Part shown: piece after piece, positions 39,839 to 51,152 of the stretch
Layout of the letters: every line of letters begins with the position of its first letter
Numbering within the stretch: the stretch's first letter is position 1
Assembly: GCA_963764825.1 (NCBI GenBank)
Contig: CAVXUA010000005.1
Span: 124,001-188,000 of the forward strand
Length of the DNA: 64,000 nt
Reading direction: 5' to 3'
Source: JAZGGS01 sp963764825
Lineage (GTDB): Bacteria; Bacteroidota; Ignavibacteria; Ignavibacteriales; Ignavibacteriaceae
The notes under the pieces: model-generated
What the model saw: the letters and a program-made list of their open reading frames with translations, nothing else
Database searches by the model: none
Told to the model about the DNA's origin: nothing
Made by a program: the position numbers and the translations under genes

Positions 39839-40901
39839 TTAAAAACCAAATCCTATACCTGCAGACATAGTGGATATCTCTGCAAATTTATAATTAAAGC
39901 TGAAACTGATCACAGCTAAGTTGAGATTGCCCCCCAAAATAAAACTGACAACATTTTTCCCTTCTAAATCCATATCTATATTTGCATTTACCGGTCCAAC
40001 TGGAGTATCATATATAAAAGTATAATTAACATTGGTTTTTGAATTTTCGTAAGTTAATCCAGCATAAGGTTCAAAATATATTATCATTCCAAGCTTTTTA
40101 CTTATGTATAATCCGAGTGAATATGCATCGTTCTTAAAAACATCCCCCACTTTCATTTTTTGATAATAAAACCCAGCACTCAGGTCAATTGGAAGGGGAT
40201 CTGGAAACCAGAGACCGGGATTATGCAGCAAACCGAAACCCCAAAGATATGTCTTACCCAAATCTTCAAAAGTCATCTCTGGAAAATATCTAAAAGAAAA
40301 ATTGGTTCCTGCGACCGTTCCAACATCAAGCTGTATAGCAGGATTGGGAAGAAACGGAAGATCACCTAGAAAACCATTAACTTCTGGAATAGTTTGTTCA
40401 AAACTTCCAATTGTCTCACCTTCATATTCATAACCAGGAAATTCAATATGCAAATGATTATTAGTTCCACCAAGTATTGTTGGACCATTAAATTTAATCA
40501 CCCAATCCTGAGAGATTAGTTCATTCAATAATTGTTGATATTCTGGATTTCTAGTTGGATAAATACCTGCGGCAGCAAGAATTTCTTCAATCTGTTCAGA
40601 ATTATACCTAAATGTTCCTTCACTTGAAAAGTGTCTTTGTTCATTTGAGAAAAAGGAGCCAACGGCAACAAACCGGGCTTTAATATGTAAACCGGCAACT
40701 GTAGGAGTTGGAGCTCCACTAAACCACCCTCCGGTCATATTAGCTCCAAAGGTAGTAATACCGGGTTCAACAAACTTAGTAGCAGCATCTGACGAGAGAT
40801 GAGATAAGGTTTCTGAAATTGACTGGCCGTTAGCCCTTACAGAAAAGAAAATAATAACAAAACTTAAACAGAGTAATCTTTAAAAACAGGTACTTTTTCA
40901 T
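39839..40901 (-). CDS. Probable outer-membrane beta-barrel protein, unknown family, frameshifted start
   Basis: A start at 40901 (MKKYLFLKITL) gives a signal peptide if one base is shifted near 40875. It then continues SFVIIFFSVRANGQSIS to MTGGWFSGAPTPTVAGLHI at 40738. The long frame from there runs to 39839. The joined product has about 350 residues, rich in glycine and aromatic residues with alternating strands (HIEFPGYEYEGETIG, FSFRYFPEM, SAGFYYQKMKVGD, IIYFEPYAGLTY). It ends AEISTMSAGIGFGF, typical of a barrel that ends in phenylalanine. I do not recognise a named family. It lies between recN and hemW on the same strand and may be cotranscribed with them. Confidence 0.65.
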
Positions 40902-40979
40902 TCAACACCGTAATTAACTTTTATAACCGGATATTTTCATCTATTAATTAATATTTTATATTAATAAATACCCTCAATT

Positions 40980-42663
40980 TTAATACCGATTTAATCCTAT
41001 CAATTCCTTCGCTGTACTTAGACTTTTATCTGTAATTTTTTCCCCACTGATAAGTTTTGCCACTTCATTTACCTGTTCTTCCTCGTTCAGTTTTTTTATT
41101 GAGCTTATTACCCTGTCTTTTTTTGAAATTTTTTCTATTGAGTAATGGCTATCGGCTAAGCTGGCAATCTGTGGAAGGTGCGTAATAGTAATTATTTGAT
41201 GATACATTGAAAGTTCTTTTAAAGTGTTGCCAACTTTCTGAGCAATCTTCCCACTAACTCCCACATCTATTTCATCAAAAATCAGAAGAGGAAGCTTATC
41301 ACTCATAGCTAAAACTGATTTGAGTGAAAGCATAATACGCGAAACCTCTCCTCCTGAAGCAACTTTGGAAAGTGGTTTTGGGTCTTCCCCAGGATTAGTT
41401 GAAATATAAAATTCGACTTTGTCAATTCCTGTTGATGAAAACTTTAGCTGCTTTCCTTCTGCAGGTTCATTCAGAATTTCAGTTTTGAATTCAGGTTGAG
41501 ATATTCCAAGTTCCCTTAACGAATTTTCAATTCCACTCTTAACTTTTGTAGATACCCGGATTCTTTTTTGCGAAATACTTTTCGCTTCTTTTTCTGCTTT
41601 TTCTCTAAGCTTACTTAATGCTGAACTTAGTTCTGAAATTTTCTCCTCAAAGTTTTCGGCAAGCGTAAACTCTTGACCAATCTTTTTGCGATGCTCTAAA
41701 ACAGATTTAACAGTGCCTCCGTATCTCTTTTTAAGCAGATTTATTGAACCAAGTCTCTCCCTTATTTCTTCAACATGTGCAGGATCTAAATCCACCTTAG
41801 CTTTATAACTTTGCACAAAAGATGATATGTCATTAACCAGCGCTATAATAGTTTCAGCTTCACTTGAAGATTCTGAAAAGGAATTATCAATCTCTACAAG
41901 TTCGCGAAGATAATTTTGTACTTTAACAATAGAATCATGAACAGAATTTTCCGATTCATAAAGAAGTTGATAGATCACAGTTGTTTGCTCAGCCAGTTTT
42001 TCAGAGTTTTCAAGAATTTTTAGCTCATCATTTAGTTTTTCTTCTTCTCCTTCTTCCGGTGAAACATCATCTATCTCTTTAATCTGAAAGGAGCAAATTT
42101 CTTTTTTCTCTTTTAATATTTCTTCCCGCTCCTTTTAAAGAGTTTAGTTCCCTCTCTGTTCTTACCAGGTCATCGTAAGTTTTTCTGTACTTTATCATCA
42201 AATCATTATAATCACCAAATTCATCAAGATAATTAATATGTGTTTCTGTTCTTAGCAGCGATTGATGCTCATGCTGTCCATGCAGATCAACTAAAAGATT
42301 TCCCAGCTCTTTTATTATTGATAACGAAACGGGGGTATCGTTTGCAAAACAACGATTTGAACCTTTGAGTGAAATTTCCCTTCTTAAGATCAGTTCCGGA
42401 AAATATTCAATGTCGTTATCTTCAAGAAGTTTTTTTACTTTCTTATTTTCTTCAACGTTAAATATTCCTTCAACAACTGATTTGTTCGCTCCTTTTCGTA
42501 TAACCTCCGTCGATGCGCGTTCACCCAGCAGCAAACCCATTGCGTCAATCAAAATGGATTTACCCGCACCGGTTTCTCCGGTAATTATATTTAACCCGCC
42601 GCCGAATTCAACGGAAATGTGTTCAATTAAAGCGTAGTCTTTTACTTCGAAGGATTTTAACAT
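40980..42663 (-). CDS. recN: DNA repair protein RecN, frameshifted
   Basis: The N-terminal part starts at 42663 (MLKSFEVKDYALIEHISVEF) and has the Walker A motif GETGAGKSILIDAMGLLLGERA. The frame breaks near 42100 between KRNLL and the continuation KKEICSFQIKEIDDVSPE. The rest runs to 40980. The C-terminal half holds the signature ASGGEVSRIMLSLKSVL, Walker B LLIFDEIDVGVSG and ITITHLPQIASLADSHY. Coiled-coil arms lie between. Total length is about 560 residues, normal for RecN. RecN is an SMC-like ATPase acting in double-strand break repair. It is the first of four minus-strand genes here. The single break in a normally conserved gene suggests a sequence error. Confidence 0.93.
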
Positions 42664-42787
42664 AACCTGCTATAAATATTTGCAGAAGAAAGTTAAACTA
42701 TTTGAAATGGAATTTCAAAAATGTGAGGGGAAACTCTTAGTGTTTTAGTTCAATTTCGGCAGCAAAAAAAAATATATTATTGATGAT

Positions 42788-43189
42788 TTAAGAAATCCTA
42801 AACCCTGCAGGGTAGTAAGACTTCAGTTCGCTGCCAAGATATTTTAAGAGAGCGGTAATTACACCAAGGTCATCAAGGTAACCGAAGAAAGGAGTTAAAT
42901 CGGGTATTGTATCGAGTGGGACAATAAAATATATAAGTGCTGCAATAACAATTACTTTCCTGTGCCATCTTACAAAAGGATCTTTCATAAAATTATAAAG
43001 GGCTACAATATCCCTGGCAAACGATATTTTCTTTCCACCTTTTTCAAGTTTTGCCCAGAGGTTTTCTTCAATATATTCTATATCTTCTTCAACATCCTCT
43101 TCACTTTTTCCACCAAAATCGAGTTGATTTAAATCACTAACATCATCAAATAGTACATCATCATCTTTATTATAATCTTCGTAATTCAT
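42788..43189 (-). CDS. YkvA family (DUF1232) membrane protein
   Basis: AGGAGGA at about 43196-43203 on the minus strand precedes the ATG. The 133-residue protein has an acidic N-terminus (DVSDLNQLDF, EEDVEEDIEYIEE). The DUF1232 domain follows. It shows ARDIVALYNFMKDPFVRW, a membrane-like helix KVIVIAALIYFIVPLDTIPD and the diagnostic FIVPLDTIPDLTPFFGYLDDLGV. The IP-D-PD and G-xDD motifs define YkvA proteins, whose role is unknown. The gene is divergent from the methyltransferase gene 197 bases away. The frame is intact. Confidence 0.88.
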   Translation of the reverse strand: MNYEDYNKDDDVLFDDVSDLNQLDFGGKSEEDVEEDIEYIEENLWAKLEKGGKKISFARDIVALYNFMKDPFVRWHRKVIVIAALIYFIVPLDTIPDLTPFFGYLDDLGVITALLKYLGSELKSYYPAGFRIS

Positions 43190-43386
43190 AATGCGATCCT
43201 CCTAAGGTAAATATCGAACCGAAATTACATAAATTTATGGCGCAGCGGTTTTTGTTTTAAGGTACAAATCAAAAATAATGTATGTAGCAATTAAAGGCAA
43301 AGCAAGTAATGGTGTTCTACCGGGTGAATTCAATATAATATCTAGTTTAGTTAAGTTTGCATTTTACTTTACAATACAAATAGAAA

Positions 43387-44102
43387 TTGGATAACCTGAG
43401 TGGTAAAATATTCCTGCCCGGTAATGAAAAACAATTGGAACACCTGGAAAGCAAGCTGGAAATAGCAGGTAAAGATGTTTTAGTTATTGGAACCGGAAGT
43501 GAAGAAATAGCAATTTATTTACAGATAAGAAGGGCGGCATCCGTAAAAATTATTGTAAGCGATTATGAATCTGTGATGAACAGCAGGATGATCTTGCCGA
43601 AGGAAACTGAAATAAGCGTGAGAATGATGGATTTTGAACATACCGATTTTTCTGCCGAAAGTTTCGACCTTATTTATGCTCAAGCATCTGTTTCAAGCAG
43701 CCGCAGGAATAAGGTTATTAAGGAGATCAAACGTATTCTTAAAGAGGGTGAATTTTAAACGCGGGCGAAATTACTTACCTAAAATCTCCCGTCCCTGTTT
43801 TTATCCGGGAGATTTGGGACGCTGGAGAAATACTTCCACTGGGATCAAATGAGTTAACCACTTACTATGAAGAAAGAAAATTTGAAATCATTGATGAAAT
43901 AAATTTATCGGATACACTTACAGATTATTATCAAAAAAATCACAAACTGCTAAAAGATAAATTGCATACGTTAACGGAGAGTGAAAAATCTTACTATAAA
44001 ATAATTTTGAACCGGTTAAGCCACGAATCGAATGTTTATCTTAAACAGGGAGGGAAAGATTATATCGGTTTCACTTCAATAATAATGAGGAAAGAAATTT
44101 GA
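43387..44102 (+). CDS. Class I SAM-dependent methyltransferase-like protein, frameshifted
   Basis: The open frame starts at a TTG at 43387 (MDNLSGKIFLPGNEKQL) without a clear ribosome site, so the start is uncertain. The protein shows a SAM-binding strand KDVLVIGTGSEEIAIYL, an acidic second strand IIVSDYESVM, and the motif III-like ESFDLIYAQASVSSSRRNK. It then reads EIKRILKEGGILNAGE across a frame break near 43751, where GGTGAA should have one more G. It ends SIIMRKEI at TGA 44100-44102. The VIGTGSEE and LIYA strands fit a methyltransferase fold, though the glycine loop is unusual. The substrate is unknown. Its stop overlaps the TTG start of the next gene by four bases, so they are coupled. 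Confidence 0.7.
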
Positions 44103-45553
44103 AAAAGGGTGACACATTAGAATTAGAAATAACCAGGTACGCTGCTGAGGGAAAAGGAATTGCAAAGATAAATCGAAATATTATTAAGCCTGCCCAGGAA
44201 CCTGAACAGCAGGAAAATAATGAAGAAAATTACGTGGTTTTTGTGCAGGGTGCATATCCAGGGGATAAAGTAACTGCGCAGTTAAGGAAAATAAAAAAAT
44301 CTTATGCTGAAGCAGTAATAGTTAAAATAAACTCTCCATCAAAGGATAGAATTGAACCACGATGTAAATACTTTGGCACTTGCGGTGGCTGCAAGCAGCA
44401 GGATCTTAATTACAATACTCAACTAAAATTTAAACAGGAACTTGTTAAAGAAACGTTTGAACACATTGCAGGTTTGAAGGATTTTGATTTTGAAGAGATC
44501 ATTCCTTCCGGGAATCAATTCTTATACAGGAATAAGATGGAATTCTCTTTTTCAGATAGAAGATGGCTGACAAAAGAAGAGATTGGTTCAGAAGATGTTT
44601 TTGATAAAGAGTTTGCTCTCGGATTACACATTCCCAGGATATTTGATAAAGTGCTGGATATAAATGAATGCTTCCTTCAATCTGAAATAAGCAATCAAAT
44701 TCTGAATTTTACGAGAACATTTTTTAAGGAAAGGAACGCTTCAATCTATTCAACCAAAACTCATACAGGTTTTTTGAGAAATCTTGTTTTTTTATCAGGC
44801 AATCACAAAACACCGATGATTTGATGGTAAACATTGTTACCAGCAAAGAAGATGATGCATTAATGAAGGATCTACTTCTGAACTGCTTAAAGCTGTTCCG
44901 CAAATTACTACTGTAATTAATAACGTTAATAAAAAGATGGCATCCGTTGCAATTGGTGATTATGAAAAGGTTTACCACGGAGAAGGTTTTATTTATGATA
45001 AGATTGGCAACTATGATTTCAGGATAAGTGCAAATTCATTCTTTCAAACAAACTCTCTGCAGGCAGAAAACCTTTACAAAACTGCAATAGAATTTGCTGA
45101 GTTAAAAGGTGCTGAAATAATTTATGATCTCTATTCCGGCGCGGGAACGATTGCAATTTATGTTTCAGGAAAAGCAAAGAAAGTTATTGGATTTGAATCA
45201 ATAAGGTCTGCGCTAAAGGATGCTGCAGAAAATGCAATGCTTAATAAGATTGAGAATGTTCAATTTGCCGAGGCAAATTTATATAAATCATTTCTGCCTA
45301 TTGTAGAGCAAAACAAAATCCCAAAACCTGATGTGATAATAATTGATCCGCCAAGAAGCGGTATGCACAAAAACACTGTGGGTCATGTGATACAACTTAA
45401 CCCGCAAAAAATAGTTTATGTTAGCTGCAATCCTGCTACCCAGGCAAGAGATATTAATTAATGGTTGAAGCTGGTTATAAATTGCAGAAGATGAAACCGG
45501 TTGATATGTTTCCGCATACATATCATATTGAAAATGTAGTACAGCATTGTTGA
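44099..45553 (+). CDS. TrmA/RlmD-family RNA m5U methyltransferase, frameshifted
   Basis: TTG 44099 starts MKKGDTLELEITRYAAEGKG, an N-terminal TRAM domain (about residues 1-85). GAGGAAAG lies just upstream. Four cysteines (CKYFGTCGGCKQQ and a later C) suit the iron-sulfur cluster of the family. The catalytic domain shows the SAM loop YDLYSGAGTIAIYV and IIIDPPRSG. The nucleophile cysteine and the RNA-binding end are VSCNPATQARDI. Breaks lie near 44820 and 45455. Correcting the latter restores PVDMFPHTYHIENVVQ to a TGA at 45551-45553. The enzyme methylates a uridine in 23S rRNA or tRNA; the position cannot be told. Its start overlaps the preceding gene. Confidence 0.9.
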
Positions 45554-45559
45554 AAAATA

Positions 45560-45655
45560 GAACGCCGATAACACAGATTCGACAAGATTTCCGCGGATTT
45601 TAATTAATATCTGCGTTGATCAGTTTGCATTTCAGTGTCATCTGTGTTCCATTCT
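45560..45655. repeat. Dispersed-type interrupted palindrome (ACACAGAT ... ATCTGTGT)
   Basis: This region reads GAACGCCGATAACACAGATT, then CCGCGGATTT, then ATCTGCG, and TCAGTGTCATCTGTGTTCC. The ends pair: ACACAGAT at 45571-45578 with ATCTGTGT at 45640-45647. The middle pairs AATCCGCGGA-type and ATCTGCG-type segments weakly. This is the well-known style of ATCTGCG/ACACAGAT intergenic repeat that I recall from many environmental genomes. Its right end runs into the last codons of rsmI (minus-strand stop at 45638-45640), which may have been changed by the insertion. Confidence 0.6.
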
Positions 45656-46341
45656 TATCTTTTTATTATTTACAATCAACACAAATTCACCCTTAAGATT
45701 TTTCTTTTCAGCAATATTTAAAACCTTTTCAGCACTTCCCCTAAAATATTTTTCATCCTTAAGATGGTTAGTTCAAAAGCTAAAACGACCGGAATGCTTT
45801 TCCCAAGAAAATTAGCAACATCTGCAAGCAACCTTTGTAACCTATAGGGTGTATCCATCAAAACAATAACTTCTTTTATCCTTTTCAAATCCAGGAGTTG
45901 TTTTCTTCTTATATGTTTTTTTGGTGAAAGCCAACCACGGTAATAAAAATTTTCAAAATCAAATCCTGAACCAATTAATGCAGGAAGTAGTGAGTTCGCC
46001 CCGGGAACTGTAATAATATCTATATTCTGAGAAATACAAACATCTACAAGCAAATGTCCCGGGTTCTGAAAAGAGCGGTGTGCCGCAATCGGATATAAGC
46101 GCAGCAGTTTTTCCATCTAAAATTTCCAACAAAATCTCGTTCACTCTACTTCATTTTCGTTATGCTCGTTTAGTGCAACTAGTTCTTTATCAATTTTATA
46201 GTGCGCTAACATTCTTCGTGCAATTTTGTACTCCTCGCAAATAACAAAATCAACACTTTTTTAAGAAATTTAAGTGCTCGCAAAGTTATATCATCATAAT
46301 TACCAATTGAGATAAATCACAAGAAATAATTTATTCTTCAT
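45638..46341 (-). CDS. rsmI: 16S rRNA (cytidine-1402-2'-O)-methyltransferase RsmI, multiply frameshifted
   Basis: Reading from the ATG at 46339-46341 gives MKNKLFLV, and with corrections SIGNYDDITLRALKFL and FVICEEYKIARRML. Then come NENEVVNEILLEI and ALISDCGTPLFSDPG. The LISDCGTPLFSDPG signature and TVPGANSLLPALIGSGF mark RsmI. The next strand reads GWLSPKKHIRRKQL with KEVIVLMDTPYRLQRLL. The C-terminus is KYFRGSAEKVLNIAEKKNLKGEF with FVLIVNN. Breaks lie near 46320, 46265, 46150, 46050 and 45765. The enzyme 2'-O-methylates C1402 in the ribosomal decoding centre. It is one of the most broken genes here. Confidence 0.82.
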
Positions 46342-46476
46342 AGGTTCAGTTAAACTTTAATTTTACTTAATTTTGATAATTATATTTTATATAATTATTA
46401 TGGTCTATCTGCTGAGTAATAAAGCCATCCAGAATAGACTCATACTAATTAACAACAAATAGTTGAGAGTTACAAA

Positions 46477-49307
46477 ATGAAAACTAAATTACTGCTTTCC
46501 TTAATAATTCTTCTTAATGTTGCAATTTTTTCACAGGACGATGTACAAACTTTTCTTTCCGTTACAAATACCGGGATTGGTGAATTCCTGAATCAACACC
46601 CTGAATATGACGGTAGGGGAACAATTATTTTTATTCTTGATACAGGCGTAGATCAAGGCATCGACGGTTTAACTCATACTTCAACAGGTGAAGTAAAGGT
46701 TATTGATATACAGGATTTTACAGGACAGGGTGATGTTGCTTTGTATGAAGCTGATACTGATGAAGATGACGGAGTAGAATACTTTGTAAATGAAGAAATG
46801 AATTACAACGTATCAGGAGCGGGTAAGTTCATTTATCATCCAATTAATAATGAATATTTTATAGGAGCTTTTGAAGAGAGCAGTATGATAAATTCAAGCT
46901 CTGGGGCTGTTGATCTTAACGGCAATGGCGAAAATGAAGACGTTTATTATCTAATTACATTTGAAACTATGGTTGAAGATGATCGCTTTTGGGTAGCATA
47001 TTTTGATACGGACGGTAATGGAGATGTTTCGGATGAATTTCCTTTACAGGATTATAAAACAAACCAGCAATCTTTTTCAATACCTAATGCGGAAGGTCTT
47101 TCGCAGTTAACTTTTGGTTTAAATATATTACCGACGAGCAGCGAATATCAATTCATTTTGATGATGGCGCACACGGTACACATTGTGCCGGAATAGCCGC
47201 AGGAAATAATATTGGGGGGATTGGATTATCTGGTGTAGCACCTGGGGCATATTTAATTAGCTGCAAGTTGGGGTAACAATAACTATTCAGGTGGTGCAAC
47301 AGTTACAGAAAAAGCATGAAGCTGGCATATCTTTACGCTGATAAAATTTCAAAGGAGCGTAAAGAACCTTGTATAATTAACATGAGTTTTGGTATCGGCT
47401 CTGAAATAGAAGGAAGATCAGAAATCGAAAAGTTTATTGAAGACTTGGTTAAAGAAAATCCTTACCTGTATGTTTGCACAAGCAACAGCAACGAAGGACC
47501 TGGCATTTCAACAACAGGTCTTCCTTGGGCGAGCAGCTACGTCTTATCTTCAGGAGCCGTTTTAACCGCCGAGGTTGGAAGAGATTTATATGGTGCAAAT
47601 CTCGAGAAAGATATAATTCTCTATTTCAGTTCGAAGAAGGAGGCGAAGTTGGCAAACCCGATATTTGCTCACCGGGCTAATGGTACTTCAACTGTGCCCA
47701 ACTAAACCATTAGCCAGGGATACATCTTTGGGGAACAAGTATGGCTTCCCCTTACTCTGCAGGTGTGGTTGCACTTCTTATGAGTGCTGTGATAAATGAG
47801 TACCCTGATGTAAAAGTACCTTCTCCATTATTGTTCAAAGCAATTCGTGAAAGTGCAACTAAGCTGGATGGCTACACATACCTTGACCAGGGATCAGGAT
47901 ATATAAACGTTACAGAAGCTTATAAACTGCTTAAAGAATATATTGATAGCGGCGAGATCGATAAGATTGAAACTTATACAATTACTTCCATTGCACCTAA
48001 TATGCCTGACGGCAGAGCGCCAAATCTTTATCTTAGAGATGGCTCTTTTCTAAAAGATAATGAAAAATTTTCCTTCTCAATTCGCAGAAATAATTTTGGT
48101 AAGACGGATAAGTTTCAGAGATTATAAAATTAAATGTGATGAAGATTGGATTATACCCATCCAGAAAAAAACTTATCTAAGGAATGAGCAGGGAACATCC
48201 GTTCAGGTTATGTTTGATAAAACTAAAATGACTGAACCGGGGCTTTATTCTGGCAAGCTAAGAGCTTATCGGAATGATAAGAGCAATTTTCCTGAATTTG
48301 AAATGCTTGCTACCGTGGTTATTCCGTCCGAGTTTACATCTGTGAAATAAAATGAGGTGGGTGGGATAAATAATACTGTAGAGACTGGAATGATCGACAG
48401 GTATTTTATTAACCTGCCTGCAGGACAAACCGGGATGAGAATTTCCCTAACAAGAAATGCAGATAAATACTCTATGACCCGATTTCGTTTATTTGATCCT
48501 GATGGAAGAGAGTATGATATCTCGTCAGTCCTTTATTCGATTGATGGAGAAGATGCAGTTGAAGAATACTATTATAACCTCAAGCCTGGAGTTTATGAAG
48601 TTGATGTAGAAGGCTACTTTAGAGCAGAGGATGTATCTCAGTATAACCTTCAGGTTAATTTTTATGGTCTTGAAAGGATTGACAAAAAAGTTATTACACA
48701 GGATGATAATATTTTAAAAATCATTAACCATTTTAACAAAAAAGCTAGTTGTAATCTTAGCGGGGAAATACCCGGCTACAATAAAGTACATAAAATCGAC
48801 TTAAAAGGAGGGGATCATTACAAACTGCCAATTATTCTTCGGAGAGGTGAATCTTCCAAAGAGTTTGAATTTGAATTATCAAAAGAAGACTTTAATAAAG
48901 TAACTGATTTTGCATTTCTCATTTTAGATGAAGATGGTTACGCCGTGGAAAATAATGCTCTCTCATACAGGGATGGTTCAATTTCTCTAGAGGACAACTC
49001 TGATTCAGAGAGTGAAAACTACACGCTTGAAATAATTCCAGGTTTTGCTCATAAAGACGGTAAGATGATTATAGAATTAACCGAGAAAACAATTTTGGAA
49101 AATCCTGTAACCGTAGATGTTAATTATAATGGGAGAAACCAGGTAACATTGTACCCAAATATTCTTGCAGAATTAAAATGTGAATTTGAACTGCCAGAAG
49201 TTCAAATTCCTGAAGATGCAAAGTTTTATGGAGTGATTAAATTTATATCTACAGGAAATGATAAAGTTGAGTGTGAACTTCCCGTTTGTTTTTCTACAGA
49301 AAATTAA
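46477..49307 (+). CDS. Large secreted S8 peptidase, TPPII-like, frameshifted
   Basis: The ATG at 46477 starts a signal peptide (LLLSLIILLNVAIFSQ). The catalytic Asp is in GTIIFILDTGVDQGIDGL, early as in tripeptidyl-peptidase-II relatives. The His site is FDDGAHGTHCAGIAAGN at about 47155-47205. The Ser site is GTSMASPYSAGVVALLMSA, at about 47735-47790. Breaks lie near 47145, 47270, 47310, 47690, 47730 and 48125. A TAA at 48348-48350 is in frame with the following GGINNTVETGMIDRYF. The C-terminal part of about 300 residues is beta-rich. No T9SS domain is seen; the end is ECELPVCFSTEN. Length is about 945 residues. It probably degrades extracellular oligopeptides. Confidence 0.85.
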
Positions 49308-49321
49308 TTGAGGATTTGGAC

Positions 49322-49345
49322 AGAGGTGCACATTTGTGCATCTCT
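49322..49345. terminator. Probable terminator between convergent S8 and proS genes
   Basis: AGAGGTGCACA (49322-49332) pairs with TGTGCATCTCT (49335-49345) with one G-U pair and a 2-base loop. The tail ATCTATTTC is only moderately T-rich, so it may be weak. It lies between two converging stops. Confidence 0.5.
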
Positions 49346-49347
49346 AT

Positions 49348-51032
49348 CTATTTCATAATATCTTTTATCTTATCAACCAACTCGCTTAACTCAACATCAA
49401 ACCGCTCACCGGTTCTTCTTATCTTAACTTCAACTTTATTTTCTTTAAGTTTTTTATCTCCGACTATAACTTGAACAGGCATTCCTAAAAGATCTGCATC
49501 TTTAAACTTAAATCCGGCCTGAACGTTTGTCCTGTCATCAAATAGTACTTCAATCCCGCTGCTGGTTAATTCATCATAAATTTTATTTGATGCTTCAATT
49601 ACTATATCTTTTTTCATGTTAGCCCCATTAGCTGAACATCAAACGGAGCAAGTGTTTTATCCCATATAATTCCAAACTCATAATGGTTCTGCTCAATGTA
49701 ACAAGCCATAACTCTTTCAACGCCAATTCCGTAACTACCCATAACGATGGGATGCTCTTTGCCATTTTCATCCAGAAAAAGTGCGCCCATAGATTCTGAA
49801 TACTTTGTTCCGAGTTTAAAAATATGCCTAATTCAATTGCGGTAAAAACATCAAGCTGTTTATTACAATTCGGGCAGCCTCGCCAGTTTCTACAATCCTC
49901 AGATCAGCATATTCTAATTTTTCAACATCACGATTAAAATCAATCGCGCCAATGTGGTAATCATTTTTGTTTGCCCCGCTAAACATGTTATTTGCATCTT
50001 TAAGCCGGTTATCTACAATTATTCTTGTTTAAATCCGACTGGGCCAATAGAACCGGCAGCTGCGCCTGTAATTTCTAAAAGTTCTTCAGGGTGACCAGAT
50101 CTTACTGTTCCGCCTAAATAGTTTTCCAACTTACTTTCATTTACTTCATCGTTGCCATGCATTAAAATTAAAACAGGATTACTATCATGAATGTAAATTC
50201 TGGACTTCGCACATTGTGATTCATCAATCTTTAAAAATTCGCAAAGTTCATCAATACTTTTAACATTCGGTGTATGAATTTCTTTCAACTCCTCACTATG
50301 ATCAGCCCGCTTTTTTGCTTCAACCTTAGAGGTTGCAACCTCAACATTTGCAGAATAGCCGCACGATTCACAGTGAGCAACAGTATCTTCTCCAGCATCT
50401 GATTTAACCATAAACTCTTCTGAGCCTGATCCGCCCATCGCACCACTGAACGCACCAACAACAAAATATTTTATCTTACATCTATCAAAAATATTTCTGT
50501 AAGCGCTATCGTGTTTGTTATAAGATTTATCCTGCTCATCCTGGTTAATATCAAACGAGTAAGCATCCTTCATTAAAAATTGCCTGCTGCGTATAACCCC
50601 GCTTCTCGGTCTTGCTTCGTTTCTAAACTTTGTTTGTATCTGGTACCATATCTGCGGCATATCTTTATAAGACTTAACCACATTCCTTGCATGGAAAGTC
50701 ATTATCTCTTCGTGAGTTGGAGCCAAAACATAATCGCGGTTTTTTATATGAAAAAGCGTGTCTCCAAAAGCTTCAACTCTTCCTGTTTCTTCCCAAATCT
50801 CTTTGGGATTTAATGCCGGAAGGTGAAATTCCTGCCCTCCAATTGCATCCATTTCTTCCCTAATTATTTCAGAAATTTTCTTTATAACTTTATAACCAAG
50901 AGGAAGAAATGAATAGATTCCTGCCCCAACCATTCTTATCATTCCTGAGCGAAGCATAAGAATATGACTTGCTACAACTGCATCATTTGGCACTTCTTTT
51001 AATGTTGGAACGAACGATTTACTTAGTTTCAT
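49348..51032 (-). CDS. proS: Prolyl-tRNA synthetase, frameshifted
   Basis: The N-terminal part begins at 51032 (MKLSKSFVPTLKEVPNDAVV). It has the class II motif 1 and motif 2 core MIRMVGAGIYSFLPLGYKV, HLPALNPKEIWEETGR and FRNEARPRSGVIRSRQFLMKD. The bacterial editing insertion follows (HTPNVKSIDELCEFL, GNDEVNESKLENYLGG). Breaks lie near 50020, 49820 and 49625. The following strands read VVDNRLKDANNMFSG and MGSYGIGVERVMACYIEQ (motif 3 with arginine). The anticodon-binding end is LPVQVIVGDKKLKENKVEV and KIRRTGER. This is the bacterial ProS of about 560 residues that charges tRNA-Pro and edits Ala-tRNA-Pro. An intact enzyme must exist, so these breaks most likely are sequence errors. Confidence 0.92.
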
Positions 51033-51152
51033 AATTTGATTATTTATTGAAAATTGTTGCTAAAAATAACCAATTGAAGAGGTTATTCAAAGCTAACTTT
51101 GAAAGTGAAAATTTATTTGCGGGAGGAGTATTTAAATTTATCTGATTCCAGC

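Noticed and set aside
48412..48440. LPAGQTGM stretch as another copy of the palindromic insert
   Set aside because: The DNA has only a short CCTGCAGG palindrome and the residues fit the domain, so an insert is not supported.
48357..49307. A separate gene starting at GTG 48357
   Set aside because: It has no signal peptide or ribosome site and continues the same frame as the S8 peptidase across one TAA, so it is the C-terminal part of that protein.
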